DNA from: Desulfuromusa sp.
GTDB lineage: Bacteria; Desulfobacterota; Desulfuromonadia; Desulfuromonadales; Geopsychrobacteraceae
Assembly (NCBI GenBank): GCA_016744595.1
Contig: JADGEB010000004.1
Location: forward strand, 78,850-142,849
Length of the DNA: 64,000 bases
Direction: 5' to 3'
Under the pieces are notes generated by a model. The model searched no databases and was not told the DNA's origin. It was given only the letters and a program-made list of their open reading frames with translations. Below, in pieces: positions 1 to 8,465 of the stretch. Position 1 is the first letter of the stretch. Each line of letters opens with the position of its first letter. A program made the translations under genes and the position numbers.

Positions 1-748
1 AAGAAACAGTTTTCTCTATTTCCCTGGTTGCGACCACCAAACGGTCAAAAACAGCCTCTATATCTCCACCCTGCTGCATCGAAATGATGCGCAACTGGTC
101 TTCTTCATTCACCCACACCAAAAATGTTCTTGCAAAATTATGAAAAATCCCCCGACCTTCTGGCCAGTCACGATTCAGCCCGGCAGCATCCAAGAAACGA
201 TCACCAGCCTTAAATAAAAAGTGATCATCAATAAGTTGATTCCGTATTGTTTCTTTCATATCCAATAAAGGATAATAGGTTCCTGACAAGTCTCCGTTTA
301 AGCAACTTAAAGATTTGACAATCTGTGATTCAATTAAATTTCTCTGCTCCCTGGAAATCGCCGGACCTAATGGCATATCGACAATATTACGACCTACTCT
401 GATTCTGGTTGAGAGTATATATTGACTATTAGGATCGGGGTTCGGTGCAGATAATGATTCTGTGTTAAAGTTGCTTCGATGAATATCTGACTCTGAAAAA
501 TTATGATAATCTTCTATAATAGGATTAAAAAGAGAGCTGAATAAGGAGTAAGATTCAGCATCGCCAGCATAGACACCAACGCTACTGTCTTGATTCACAA
601 TCCCCGAATTAATAGCCTGGGCAAAAGAAAAGCCACTTTCTGTCGCTATCTCCATCAAGTTTATAAATAAGTCTTCTGACAAATGACGACGCAATAGTGA
701 ATTACAGTTCGGACTAAACTCTGGAAAAGACAATCTATCCCAAACCAT
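1..748 (-). CDS. arginine kinase (ATP:guanido phosphotransferase), 3' part cut by window edge
   Basis: The first 249 residues are visible; the C-terminal catalytic part, including the family's reactive cysteine, lies outside the window. The family transfers phosphate between ATP and a guanidino compound to form a phosphagen energy buffer. Visible hallmarks are GVYAGDAESY in the specificity region, FNPIIEDYH, the nucleotide-binding STRIRVGRNI, LIDDHFLFKAGDRFLDAAG, WPEGRGIFHN, FLVWVNEEDQLRIISMQ and GGD. The GVYA.DAESY element is typical of arginine rather than creatine kinases. The start ATG at 748 is the first after an in-frame stop. It lies 5 bases after the stop of a small membrane protein, so the two are probably co-transcribed. 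Phosphagen kinases are mostly animal enzymes and sporadic in bacteria, so horizontal transfer is plausible. The family call is firm; the substrate is inferred. Confidence 0.93.
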   Translation of the reverse strand, partial: MVWDRLSFPEFSPNCNSLLRRHLSEDLFINLMEIATESGFSFAQAINSGIVNQDSSVGVYAGDAESYSLFSSLFNPIIEDYHNFSESDIHRSNFNTESLSAPNPDPNSQYILSTRIRVGRNIVDMPLGPAISREQRNLIESQIVKSLSCLNGDLSGTYYPLLDMKETIRNQLIDDHFLFKAGDRFLDAAGLNRDWPEGRGIFHNFARTFLVWVNEEDQLRIISMQQGGDIEAVFDRLVVATREIEKTVS

Positions 749-753
749 GGCAG

Positions 754-912
754 TTATGAGTCTTCCCTGTCAGGAGTAATTCTTCCATCTTGTTTATCTT
801 CCGTTGCCATTTTCGATTTATTTTTAGACTTATTCACCTGCCATAAAATTGCAAATGTGATCACCAGAGTAAGGAAGACAAACAATATGTCAGCAAAACG
901 AATCGGTTCCAT
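754..912 (-). CDS. small single-pass membrane protein, 52 aa, unknown function
   Basis: This short gene was found by reading the minus strand. It opens with MEPIRFADILFVFL and has one hydrophobic segment at about residues 8-24. A lysine-rich stretch follows at about 27-35, then a polar, acidic tail ending in DREDS. An excellent ribosome site (GGAGGAGCA directly before the ATG) supports real translation. The stop lies 5 bases before the arginine kinase start, so an operon is likely. The size and topology recall short anchors or assembly factors of membrane complexes, but nothing in the sequence fixes a role. I do not recognise the family. Confidence 0.7.
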   Translation of the reverse strand: MEPIRFADILFVFLTLVITFAILWQVNKSKNKSKMATEDKQDGRITPDREDS

Positions 913-995
913 TGCTCCTCCGTTTGAGATGATTTTTAGTTATTTTTCTTCTGCACAGTGACACCAATAAGTTAACATCGGCAAGGAGCAATAGG

Positions 996-1032
996 AATAA
1001 AAAAAGGGAGATACCAAAAGTATCTCCCTTTT
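996..1032 (-). terminator. rho-independent terminator after tRNA-Gln
   Basis: A perfect 13-bp inverted repeat pairs 1002-1014 with 1020-1032 around a 5-base loop. On the minus strand it is followed by a U run. It lies downstream of tRNA-Gln and its hairpin-rich tail, and separates that transcript from the 52-residue gene. Confidence 0.85.
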
Positions 1033-1065
1033 CACGTTATCCCTCAGGACAACTAATATCAATTA

Positions 1066-1224
1066 TGGCTAGGGCGCCAGGGATCGCCCACTTCGTCACC
1101 GACATCATGTCGGTTCCTGCGTCGGCTCCCCTACGCTCGCTGACGCGGACTTCCTGTCCGCTTTTCTGACATTAAGTCAGCACTTGCTCCGCTTCGATCC
1201 CTAAAAGATCAGTTTGATTTGAAA
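1066..1224. repeat. hairpin-rich insert flanked by a duplicated tRNA-Gln 3' end
   Basis: Bases 1066-1086 repeat the last 21 bases of the tRNA-Gln gene (1225-1245) with a single mismatch, in the same orientation. The 138 bases between the copies hold three compact palindromes: 1099-1113 (7-bp arms, 1-base centre), 1145-1161 (6-bp arms) and 1166-1180 (5-bp arms). No open reading frame is apparent. A duplicated tRNA 3' end is the usual signature of integrase attachment sites, but the insert is far too small to be an element. It could instead be a tRNA-linked repeat family copied behind tRNA genes. This insert accounts for most of the gene-free stretch 913-1224. Confidence 0.6.
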
Positions 1225-1299
1225 TGGCTGGGGCGCCAGGGATCGAACCTGGGAATGCTGGAATCAAAATCCAGTGCCTTACCGCTTGGCGACGCCCCA
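1225..1299 (-). tRNA. tRNA-Gln (anticodon UUG)
   Basis: The minus strand reads TGGGGCGTCGCCAAGC at the 5' end and CGCCCCAGCCA at the 3' end, giving a complete 7-bp acceptor stem with encoded CCA. The anticodon stem-loop CTGGA-TTTTGAT-TCCAG places TTG at positions 34-36. The T arm GGTTCGATCC is intact. Confidence 0.97.
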
Positions 1300-1343
1300 A
1301 TAAATAAGATGGATTTTCTAGCAAAGTTAAACTATGCCGTCAA

Positions 1344-1386
1344 GAAAAAAAACGACCCTGCCACAGTCATTGCAACAGAGTCGTTT
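1344..1386 (-). terminator. terminator of the aminotransferase gene
   Basis: AAACGAC (1350-1356) pairs with GTCGTTT (1380-1386). On the minus strand the hairpin is followed by eight U residues. It lies 20 bases past the aminotransferase stop codon and upstream of tRNA-Gln. Confidence 0.8.
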
Positions 1387-1406
1387 AGGTCGAATGAAGC
1401 TAAGAA

Positions 1407-2597
1407 TCAGAGAACAGATTTGATCGCTTCGCAGAGCCTATCCATATTGTCGCGAGTCATTCCTGCAACGTTGATACGACCTGAACCAACGATATAAATA
1501 GAGTACTCGTCACGCAATCGGTTAACCTGATCTTTGGTCAGGCCCGAGAAGCTGAACATGCCACGCTGCTCGATGATTGAAGAGAAATCCTGTTGAACCC
1601 CTTTTTCTTTGAGGGTTTTTACAAACAAGTGACGCATCTCATTGATTCGTTCACGTATATCGGCAACTTCTTCTATCCATTGAGCTTTAAGGTCTTTGTC
1701 ACTTAAGACAACGGCCACAATCTGACCACCGTGAGAAGGTGGATTTGAATAATTGTAGCGGATCCTTAACTTGACCTGACTCATCACCGTATCGGCTTGT
1801 TTCTTATCGTCACCAACCACTGTCAATGCACCGGTTCTCTCGCGGTAAAGACCGAAGTTTTTAGAGAAGCTCGAACAAATAAACATCTGCTTAACCTTTT
1901 TGGTTAATTCAAGCAAGCCTTCCCGATCTTCTTCTATACCGTTAGCCAATCCCTGATAAGCAAAATCAACCAAAGGCAAAACACCCTGTTTTGCAAGCAG
2001 GTCACCGACCTTGGACCATTGCTCGGGAGTTGGGTCGATACCGGTTGGATTGTGACAACAGCCATGCAAGAGGATGACATCACCCTGCGGGATTTTCTTG
2101 ATCGATTCATACATGGCGTCAAAATCGAGGCCATTGGTTTTAGGATCACGGTAGGCATATTTTTCACATTTAAGCCCAGCCGCCTCAAAAATGGTATTAT
2201 GGTTGGCCCAGGTTGGATCACTTAACCAGATGCTGGCATCGGGATGAACAAAGTTCAGGTAGTCACCAACAACACGTAATGCGCCCGTTCCGCCAGGACA
2301 TTGGGCGGTCGCTGCACGTTTACTTGCGATGATTTCATGCTCCTCACCAAACAGAAGACCCTGTAGCTGTGCACAATAGACAGGCTCACCGGTCATCGGC
2401 AAATAGCCTTTGGAATCTTCCTGCTTAAGTATGCGTCTCTCAGCCTCTTTAACCGTCTCAAGCACCGGTGTCTTTCCGGTTGCGTCTTTATAGACACCGA
2501 CAGAAAGATTGATTTTGTCAGGATTAGGATCTGCCTTGAATGTTTCAGTCAGACCAAGAATAGGATCTGGTGGGGCAATTTGAACCTTCTCGAACAT
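1407..2597 (-). CDS. aspC: aspartate/aromatic aminotransferase (class I, AspC/TyrB type)
   Basis: This 396-residue PLP enzyme has the length and layout of the AspC/TyrB branch, which interconverts aspartate and oxaloacetate (or aromatic amino acids and their keto acids) with glutamate/2-oxoglutarate. Visible motifs are NLSVGVYKD near the N terminus, the HNPTGIDPT loop, DFAYQGLANG and the Schiff-base lysine in SSFSKNFGLYRERTG. The C-terminal GRINVAGMT carries the carboxylate-binding arginine. AAGGTAA precedes the ATG at a good distance. A -35/-10 pair lies about 60 bases upstream, so it is transcribed separately from the RND operon. Whether aspartate or aromatic acids are preferred cannot be told from sequence. 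Confidence 0.93.
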   Translation of the reverse strand: MFEKVQIAPPDPILGLTETFKADPNPDKINLSVGVYKDATGKTPVLETVKEAERRILKQEDSKGYLPMTGEPVYCAQLQGLLFGEEHEIIASKRAATAQCPGGTGALRVVGDYLNFVHPDASIWLSDPTWANHNTIFEAAGLKCEKYAYRDPKTNGLDFDAMYESIKKIPQGDVILLHGCCHNPTGIDPTPEQWSKVGDLLAKQGVLPLVDFAYQGLANGIEEDREGLLELTKKVKQMFICSSFSKNFGLYRERTGALTVVGDDKKQADTVMSQVKLRIRYNYSNPPSHGGQIVAVVLSDKDLKAQWIEEVADIRERINEMRHLFVKTLKEKGVQQDFSSIIEQRGMFSFSGLTKDQVNRLRDEYSIYIVGSGRINVAGMTRDNMDRLCEAIKSVL

Positions 2598-2659
2598 ACC
2601 AGTTACCTTTCGGTTGCTAAATACAACACAAGTAAAATAAGAATAGGAAATACTGCTTT

Positions 2660-2688
2660 CTTCTACCTCAAGAAAAACCGCTTGTCAA
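2660..2688 (-). promoter_or_regulatory. sigma-70-like promoter of the aminotransferase gene
   Basis: On the minus strand a perfect TTGACA (2683-2688) is followed after exactly 17 bases by TAGAAG (2660-2665), which matches four of six -10 positions. It lies about 60 bases before the ATG, in the 155-base gap behind the RND pump gene. Confidence 0.55.
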
Positions 2689-2752
2689 ACCCAAAAACAC
2701 CCTAAATAGATGGACAATAGAAGATTCTTCCGCACAAGATCAATGATGAAAC

Positions 2753-5700
2753 TCACATTATGTTGTTGCTTTTTTGTTGCCAGAACCGACCCCTTGCAGA
2801 CTCGGCTAGCGAATACAGTACCGGCACAACAACAAGAGTTAACAGAGTCGCAAATGCCAGACCAAAAATAACCGCTACTGCCATCGGTCCCCACCAATCT
2901 GCCGATTCTCCCCCAATAACCCAGGCGAAAGATTTAAAATCAAAACTGATCCCTATCGCCATTGGTAACAACCCAAGGATTGTTGTTGTTGCTGTTAACA
3001 GAACCGGACGAAAGCGAACTGTACCAGCACGAATAAGTGCAGTATTTAACTCAACCCCTTCATTTACTAATTGATTGATATAATCAATCAGGACAATGGC
3101 ATTATTAACGACAACTCCAGCTAGCGAAATAACTCCTATCCCGGTCATAATAATTCCGAAGGGAGTTGAAGTGATCATCAACCCAAGAAACACTCCGGTT
3201 AAAGAAAGAAGAACCGAAGTCATGACAATCAGCGTTTGTAATAGTGAATTGAACTGAGTAATCAACACCAACATAATCAACAAAATAGCACCGATAAATG
3301 CTTTTGATAGAAATGTAGCGGCTTTTTGTTGTTCTTCTTGTTCTCCAGAATAATTGATATGATATCCAGAAGGAAGTTGCATAGCAGCCAGACGTTCTTG
3401 CACTTCCAAGAGAACTTCATTACTGTTTCGTCCGAAGGTTTCAGCCGAAATCGTGACAACCCGTTTCTGATCAATATGACGAATAGAACCGAATCCAGCA
3501 CCAAGTTCAACCTTTGCAACAGTGGATAGTGGCACTGGTGAACCATCTGTGGCTGGAATCAGCAGGTTTTCAATATCAGCCACGGAAGTACGGCGATCAG
3601 CTGGCATCCGGGCAATAATATCGTATTCATCTTCACCTTCGCGATAGACTCCAAGTTTAGTTCCGCTGATTGCCGCTTTAACCATTTCTGAAATTTCAGC
3701 TGTCGAGAGCTTTAATAAACTGGCTTTTTCTCGATCAACATCAATTCGAACTTCTGGTTTAGCTTTGGAAAAATCATCCTTTAAATCAACCAGACCATCG
3801 ACATCCTTAATCCTCCGACGAGCTTCCGTAACTAACTGGTCAAGGATTACGATTTTGTCGCCACTTATTTCTACGCTCACTGGAGGGCCTGTAGGCGGCC
3901 CTTCTTCTTGCTTTTCTACTTTAAATTCAGCTCCAGATATCGGCTCCAGAGCAGATCTGATTCTATCAAGGACATCACGAGAATCTTCGCTCCTATCTTT
4001 CCTCTCCATAAAATCGAGAGAGATTTTACTTAAATTTGACTGAACACTGCCACCACCTCTATCACTCCCTGAAATACCAATTTCAGCGACAGAATAACGT
4101 ATATCAGCTTCTCTGATAGCAAACCTTTCTACCTGTTTCGACAGTGTATTACTCGCAGCAAGGTTTGCTCCTTCAGGAGCTTTAATCTCGACAAAAGCAA
4201 GATTTGGCTCAATATCTGGAAGCAGTTCAATTCCGTGACCTAAAACTGCGTAGGTTGCGCCAATTCCAAACAACAACAGAAAGGAAGCGACAACGACAAG
4301 GAGACGCTGCTTCAGTGCATACTTAAGAACAATTCCATACCATTGGATGATTTTGCTTGGTGCCTTTTCATCCTGGTTTACTTTCTTGCCAAGTGACATA
4401 AAGTGGCCACAGATTGTCGGATTTATTACCAGAGCGACAAACAATGATGCTGTTAATGTAATAATCAGTGTCAATGGCAGAAATTTCATAAATTCGCCCA
4501 TAATCCCAGGCCAGAATGTCATCGGAAAAAATGCGCAGAGTGTTGTTGCGGTTGAACTGATCACTGGCCAACCAACTTCTGAAACAGCAATTTTGGCAGC
4601 CTTTATCCCCGTGCATCCATCCTGCATATGTCGATAAATATTTTCGACGATAACAATAGCATTATCGACCAGCATCCCCAATGCTAGTATCAAACTGAAC
4701 AGAACCACCATATTCAGGGTGATTCCAAGTAATTGTAGTACCGCAAAAGAGAGGAGCATTGAAAAGGGAATTGCAATAGCAACAAATATTGAATTGCGTA
4801 GACCGAGGAACATAAACAAGACAAGCACAACTAAAATCAGACCGGTGATAATATTATTTTCTAACTCAGAAACCATCCGGCGGATATCTTTTGATTGATT
4901 AAACGTTACTGACAGATCAATTCCCGGTGGAACAAGTTGATTCGCAGACTCGAGTAACGCAAAAACCCGGTCAGCAACCTCAATAATGTTGGCACCAGTC
5001 CTTTTTTTAATCGCAAGAGAGACGCTTTGATTACCATTTAAGCGCGCATAGCTGGTACGATCCTCAAAAGAATCGACAATCCTAGCGACATCTTTGAAAT
5101 AGATAACTTGACCATCCCTCTCAGTCAGAACCAGGTTGTCAATTTCATCCGGATCAGAAAATTCTCCCGGAATTCGCAACAAGTATTTTCCATTCCCTAT
5201 ATCGATACTCCCGCCTGGAATATTGACATTTTCCTGACGAATCGCGCGCACGATTTCACTCAGTGAGATACGATAAGCATAGAGTCGATCTGGATCAAAT
5301 TCGACCCGAATCTCCCGTTCCCGTCCTCCGGTCAACACAACATCGAGGACACCCGAAATCTCTTCTATTCGTTCTTCCAGCTTCTCACCAACCGCCTTCA
5401 GGACAGTTTCATCTACCTTTCCTGAGACAGCAACCATCAAAATAGGAAATTCAGACAGATTTATTTCTAGAACAGATGGATCATTTTCCAGGTCGTTAGG
5501 CAAATCACCTTTTGCTTGATCAACTTTATCCCTGACCCACTGCAAAGCATTATCAATATCGACATCAGGAATAAACTCAATGGTGATCATTGAAGAACCT
5601 TCAGCACTGACTGAACGGATCTTTTCAACGTCTTTTAACCCTTTGAGCTTGCGTTCAATCGGGTAAGTGATAAGGCTTTCAATGTCGTCAGGTGTCACCC

Positions 5701-5857
5701 CTTCATAGGGAGTAACAACCAAAACATAAGGCACGGTGATATCTGGAGTCGATTCACGCGGCAACACAACGTAACTGTATATTCCAACAATCAAGATGAT
5801 CAACATCAGCGCAAAAACAGTACTCCGTCGATCAATTGCTGCATTTGAAATCAGCAT
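2753..5857 (-). CDS. RND efflux pump, inner-membrane transporter (AcrB/MexB superfamily)
   Basis: This 1034-residue protein has the duplicated layout of RND pumps: a TM helix at about 12-30, a large periplasmic loop, a cluster of helices at about 335-550, then a second loop and a second helix cluster. The helix-4 proton-relay motif reads GMLVDNAIVIVENIYRH. The equivalent segment in the second half reads GVVVNNAIVLIDYINQL. Compared with AcrB, one Asp of the helix-4 pair is Asn and the helix-10 Lys is absent. It begins 3 bases after the adaptor gene and completes a tetR-tolC-adaptor-RND operon. The substrate is unknown; drug, solvent or lipid export are all possible. Confidence 0.93.
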   Translation of the reverse strand: MLISNAAIDRRSTVFALMLIILIVGIYSYVVLPRESTPDITVPYVLVVTPYEGVTPDDIESLITYPIERKLKGLKDVEKIRSVSAEGSSMITIEFIPDVDIDNALQWVRDKVDQAKGDLPNDLENDPSVLEINLSEFPILMVAVSGKVDETVLKAVGEKLEERIEEISGVLDVVLTGGREREIRVEFDPDRLYAYRISLSEIVRAIRQENVNIPGGSIDIGNGKYLLRIPGEFSDPDEIDNLVLTERDGQVIYFKDVARIVDSFEDRTSYARLNGNQSVSLAIKKRTGANIIEVADRVFALLESANQLVPPGIDLSVTFNQSKDIRRMVSELENNIITGLILVVLVLFMFLGLRNSIFVAIAIPFSMLLSFAVLQLLGITLNMVVLFSLILALGMLVDNAIVIVENIYRHMQDGCTGIKAAKIAVSEVGWPVISSTATTLCAFFPMTFWPGIMGEFMKFLPLTLIITLTASLFVALVINPTICGHFMSLGKKVNQDEKAPSKIIQWYGIVLKYALKQRLLVVVASFLLLFGIGATYAVLGHGIELLPDIEPNLAFVEIKAPEGANLAASNTLSKQVERFAIREADIRYSVAEIGISGSDRGGGSVQSNLSKISLDFMERKDRSEDSRDVLDRIRSALEPISGAEFKVEKQEEGPPTGPPVSVEISGDKIVILDQLVTEARRRIKDVDGLVDLKDDFSKAKPEVRIDVDREKASLLKLSTAEISEMVKAAISGTKLGVYREGEDEYDIIARMPADRRTSVADIENLLIPATDGSPVPLSTVAKVELGAGFGSIRHIDQKRVVTISAETFGRNSNEVLLEVQERLAAMQLPSGYHINYSGEQEEQQKAATFLSKAFIGAILLIMLVLITQFNSLLQTLIVMTSVLLSLTGVFLGLMITSTPFGIIMTGIGVISLAGVVVNNAIVLIDYINQLVNEGVELNTALIRAGTVRFRPVLLTATTTILGLLPMAIGISFDFKSFAWVIGGESADWWGPMAVAVIFGLAFATLLTLVVVPVLYSLAESARGRFWQQKSNNIM

Positions 5858-5860
5858 CGT

Positions 5861-6928
5861 TTAGTTTTCTCCTACGACAATTTTGGCACCATCTGCCAAT
5901 AGTTGCTGTCCTTCAATAATCAGGGTCTGATCTGCTGACAAGCCCTGTTCAATAACGACACGCTGACCGATGGAGCTACCAATATCAACATTCACTTTCC
6001 GAGCTACTCCGTTTTCAGCCAAAAAAACAATTTTCTCCCCGTCACGATCCATCACTGAAAATAGGGGGATCGATATAACCTGTTTTAATTGTTGGCGAAT
6101 AAATTTTGTGCGCACGATCATCCCAGGACGCAGTTTTGAAGAACTATTATCAATAACAATTTTAGTACGATAAGTACGAGTTGTAGGGTTCGCAGAAAAC
6201 GCAATATGTTCGATATTTCCGTAAATTGGTGCCGATGAGCGAGTGTTGATGACTGCAGGAATTACTTCAACAGACTGGCCAACCTGAAGAAAAGGAACAT
6301 CTTTTTCTGGGACGTCGGCAATCACTTTAAGTTTATCCACCTGAACTAACCTCAATAATGGATTGCCTGGATCAACATATTCACCACGATCGACATAAAT
6401 ACGATCAATAATTCCACTTACCGGTGCCTGCGGAGAACTTTTTTTCAATTGCAGTTTTGTTGTTTCCAGTGCAGATTTGGCAGCAGTTAAGCTATTTTCA
6501 AGATCATCCAATTCCTGCTTACTGATTAGGCCGTCAGTCTCTAGCTCCTTAAAACGCTCAAACTTACGATTAATAACTTCTACATTTTGTTGGTCTCGAT
6601 GCAGGTAACTTTTGATCGTTTCTGGGTCAATCTCCAGCAAGACATCATTGCTTTGAACACGATCACCCTCTTTAAAGTGGATCGATTGAACTGAACCAGC
6701 AATCTCAGCAGCTAAAGACAGGTCTTCCCAAGCTTCCAAATTTGCTGGCAGAGTGAAGTATTCTGTCAAATCACTAAGGACAACACGTTCTACGGTTACA
6801 GGAACAACCTTCTCTGGCTTGACAGCTGCCTGTGTAACTTCATCTTTCGTAGAGTTACAAGCCGACAGACAACAAAGACAAAACGCACCAATAATGGTCA
6901 TCCAAACTAGTGTATTAGATATTTTCAA
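5861..6928 (-). CDS. periplasmic adaptor (membrane fusion) lipoprotein of RND pump
   Basis: This 355-residue adaptor links the inner-membrane pump to the outer-membrane channel. The N terminus is a hydrophobic signal ending in the lipobox LSAC, so the mature protein should be anchored by a lipidated cysteine at about residue 24. The lipoyl-like half motif (AGSVQSIHFKEGDRVQSNDVL) and its partner (APVSGIIDRIYVDRGEYVDPG) flank a coiled-coil hairpin at about 105-170. Beta-barrel and membrane-proximal domains follow. Its start overlaps the end of the channel gene by 14 bases, which indicates translational coupling. Confidence 0.92.
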   Translation of the reverse strand: MKISNTLVWMTIIGAFCLCCLSACNSTKDEVTQAAVKPEKVVPVTVERVVLSDLTEYFTLPANLEAWEDLSLAAEIAGSVQSIHFKEGDRVQSNDVLLEIDPETIKSYLHRDQQNVEVINRKFERFKELETDGLISKQELDDLENSLTAAKSALETTKLQLKKSSPQAPVSGIIDRIYVDRGEYVDPGNPLLRLVQVDKLKVIADVPEKDVPFLQVGQSVEVIPAVINTRSSAPIYGNIEHIAFSANPTTRTYRTKIVIDNSSSKLRPGMIVRTKFIRQQLKQVISIPLFSVMDRDGEKIVFLAENGVARKVNVDIGSSIGQRVVIEQGLSADQTLIIEGQQLLADGAKIVVGEN

Positions 6929-8465
6929 GGTTCAACTCCCCTATCTTATTTGTCACAACTATATTATGCCGCTCAAAAATATTACCCGCTGCAAACTCCA
7001 TTTGTGCAAGAGCCAGATGGTAACGAGTGATTGCATTAATGCGATCAATTTTTGCTTCTATCATTTTTTGTTGAAAAAAAATCATCCGGAATGTATCAGA
7101 CAAGCCCTCATCCAAACGACGTTGCTCCTGTTGAAATGATTTCTTTGCTAACAATTCAAATCGTTCAGTTATTCTCAGCTGCTCTTCTGTATGTGAAATA
7201 TTGACTTGTTGCTGTTTTAGGTCATTTTCAATAATCGCTTCTAGATTTTTATGTCGATATTTATCCTGTTTTAACTGAAGCTCAGCTTGTCGGTATCGTG
7301 ATTTAGCTGAACGATTACCAAGTGGCATCGTAAATTCGAGCCCAGTACGCCATTGGTATCCATCTGCTTCGCTCAAGCTGCTGAAGGAATCTAGCCAGCC
7401 CCCTGAATAGCGGCTGGAAGAAGCGGAGCTACGCTCATTACCAGAAAGACCGTTAACTCCTGCCTGAAATTTCAGATCAAGCTGCGGCTTAAGTTGGTTA
7501 CGTAAATAATCCTGCTGCAAAGAGCTGCTTTGTACCGCATAGTTATTAATTTTTAGTTCAAGTCGTTTCTGTTGTGCTGATTCTACAAGATGTTCAAAAT
7601 CTGGAATTGGTACTGCTTTGATGTCATATTCGAAATCAACCAGAGTGGCGGGTTCAAATTCTGTCGACAAGCGATTATTTAACTGTCGATTTAACTTTTC
7701 TTGTAATAAATCCCGTTCCTGAATCGCCATTGACAAACTAAGCTGACGAGACGCCAGTGCCGTTTCTGCTTCTTGCACCTCAGAGATCGGAATAAATCCA
7801 GAGACAAAGCGTTTTTTGTTTGCCAAATATAGTTCATCAGATAGAGACAACGCCTCTTGATGCAGAGTAATAATTTGTGCTTTTGCAGCAAGCTGACATG
7901 CCGCAGCTTCTATTTGCAAAATCAAATTTTGTGCTTGCAACAAATATTCTAAAGATAGCTGTTGGTGCTGTTTTTTTGAAATCTCTAACCGAGTCGTATT
8001 GACTGAGGTTCCAAGATTTCGCAATAGCGGCTGACTTAGATCAAGAGATAAGGCTGTTCGATAACGTGAATCCAGATCATTACTTAAATCATTATCGGTA
8101 GCCCACTCAGAATTTAATGACATAGAAACACTAAGGCCTGACATAAAGTTCCTTCTGATTCCCAACTGCCCCAAAAACAGTTCTGAACTACTTTTTTCAG
8201 AGGTAGTGTAACTTGATTCATATGGGGTCGAAAAACGTTCATATCCGGTTGACGCAAAAATAATTTTATCAAAAGCTGATTTTTCAATTTCTACTTCCTC
8301 ACCACCCTTTTCAACTTCTACGACCTCAATCTGTAGGCCAAGATTCGTTTCTAATCCCAAGGCAATCAAATCATGCATACTAAGGGGATTCTGATTAGCT
8401 GCAAGGGAGAATGTTGCCTGAGTACAACAGCATAAAAAGAAAATACCGATGATAATATCTCTCAT
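6915..8465 (-). CDS. TolC-family outer-membrane efflux channel
   Basis: This 516-residue protein has a cleavable signal peptide (MRDIIIGIFFLCCC...FSLAA). It then shows the long heptad-rich helices of the OEP fold, duplicated around a central point (about 180-260 and 400-490). The segment SLDLSQPLLRNLGTSVNTTRLE is typical of the family. It is the trimeric exit duct for the adaptor and pump encoded next to it. It overlaps the tetR stop by one base and the adaptor start by 14 bases. The order channel-adaptor-pump differs from the more common adaptor-pump-channel order. Confidence 0.9.
   Translation of the reverse strand: MRDIIIGIFFLCCCTQATFSLAANQNPLSMHDLIALGLETNLGLQIEVVEVEKGGEEVEIEKSAFDKIIFASTGYERFSTPYESSYTTSEKSSSELFLGQLGIRRNFMSGLSVSMSLNSEWATDNDLSNDLDSRYRTALSLDLSQPLLRNLGTSVNTTRLEISKKQHQQLSLEYLLQAQNLILQIEAAACQLAAKAQIITLHQEALSLSDELYLANKKRFVSGFIPISEVQEAETALASRQLSLSMAIQERDLLQEKLNRQLNNRLSTEFEPATLVDFEYDIKAVPIPDFEHLVESAQQKRLELKINNYAVQSSSLQQDYLRNQLKPQLDLKFQAGVNGLSGNERSSASSSRYSGGWLDSFSSLSEADGYQWRTGLEFTMPLGNRSAKSRYRQAELQLKQDKYRHKNLEAIIENDLKQQQVNISHTEEQLRITERFELLAKKSFQQEQRRLDEGLSDTFRMIFFQQKMIEAKIDRINAITRYHLALAQMEFAAGNIFERHNIVVTNKIGELNLENI

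Noticed and set aside
1066..1224. A second, complete tRNA-Gln gene
   Set aside because: Only the last 21 bases are repeated; anticodon and D arms are missing.
1219..1497. 92-residue plus-strand frame (MKWLGRQGSNLG...)
   Set aside because: It is the antisense reading of tRNA-Gln running into the aminotransferase 3' end, a typical spurious frame.
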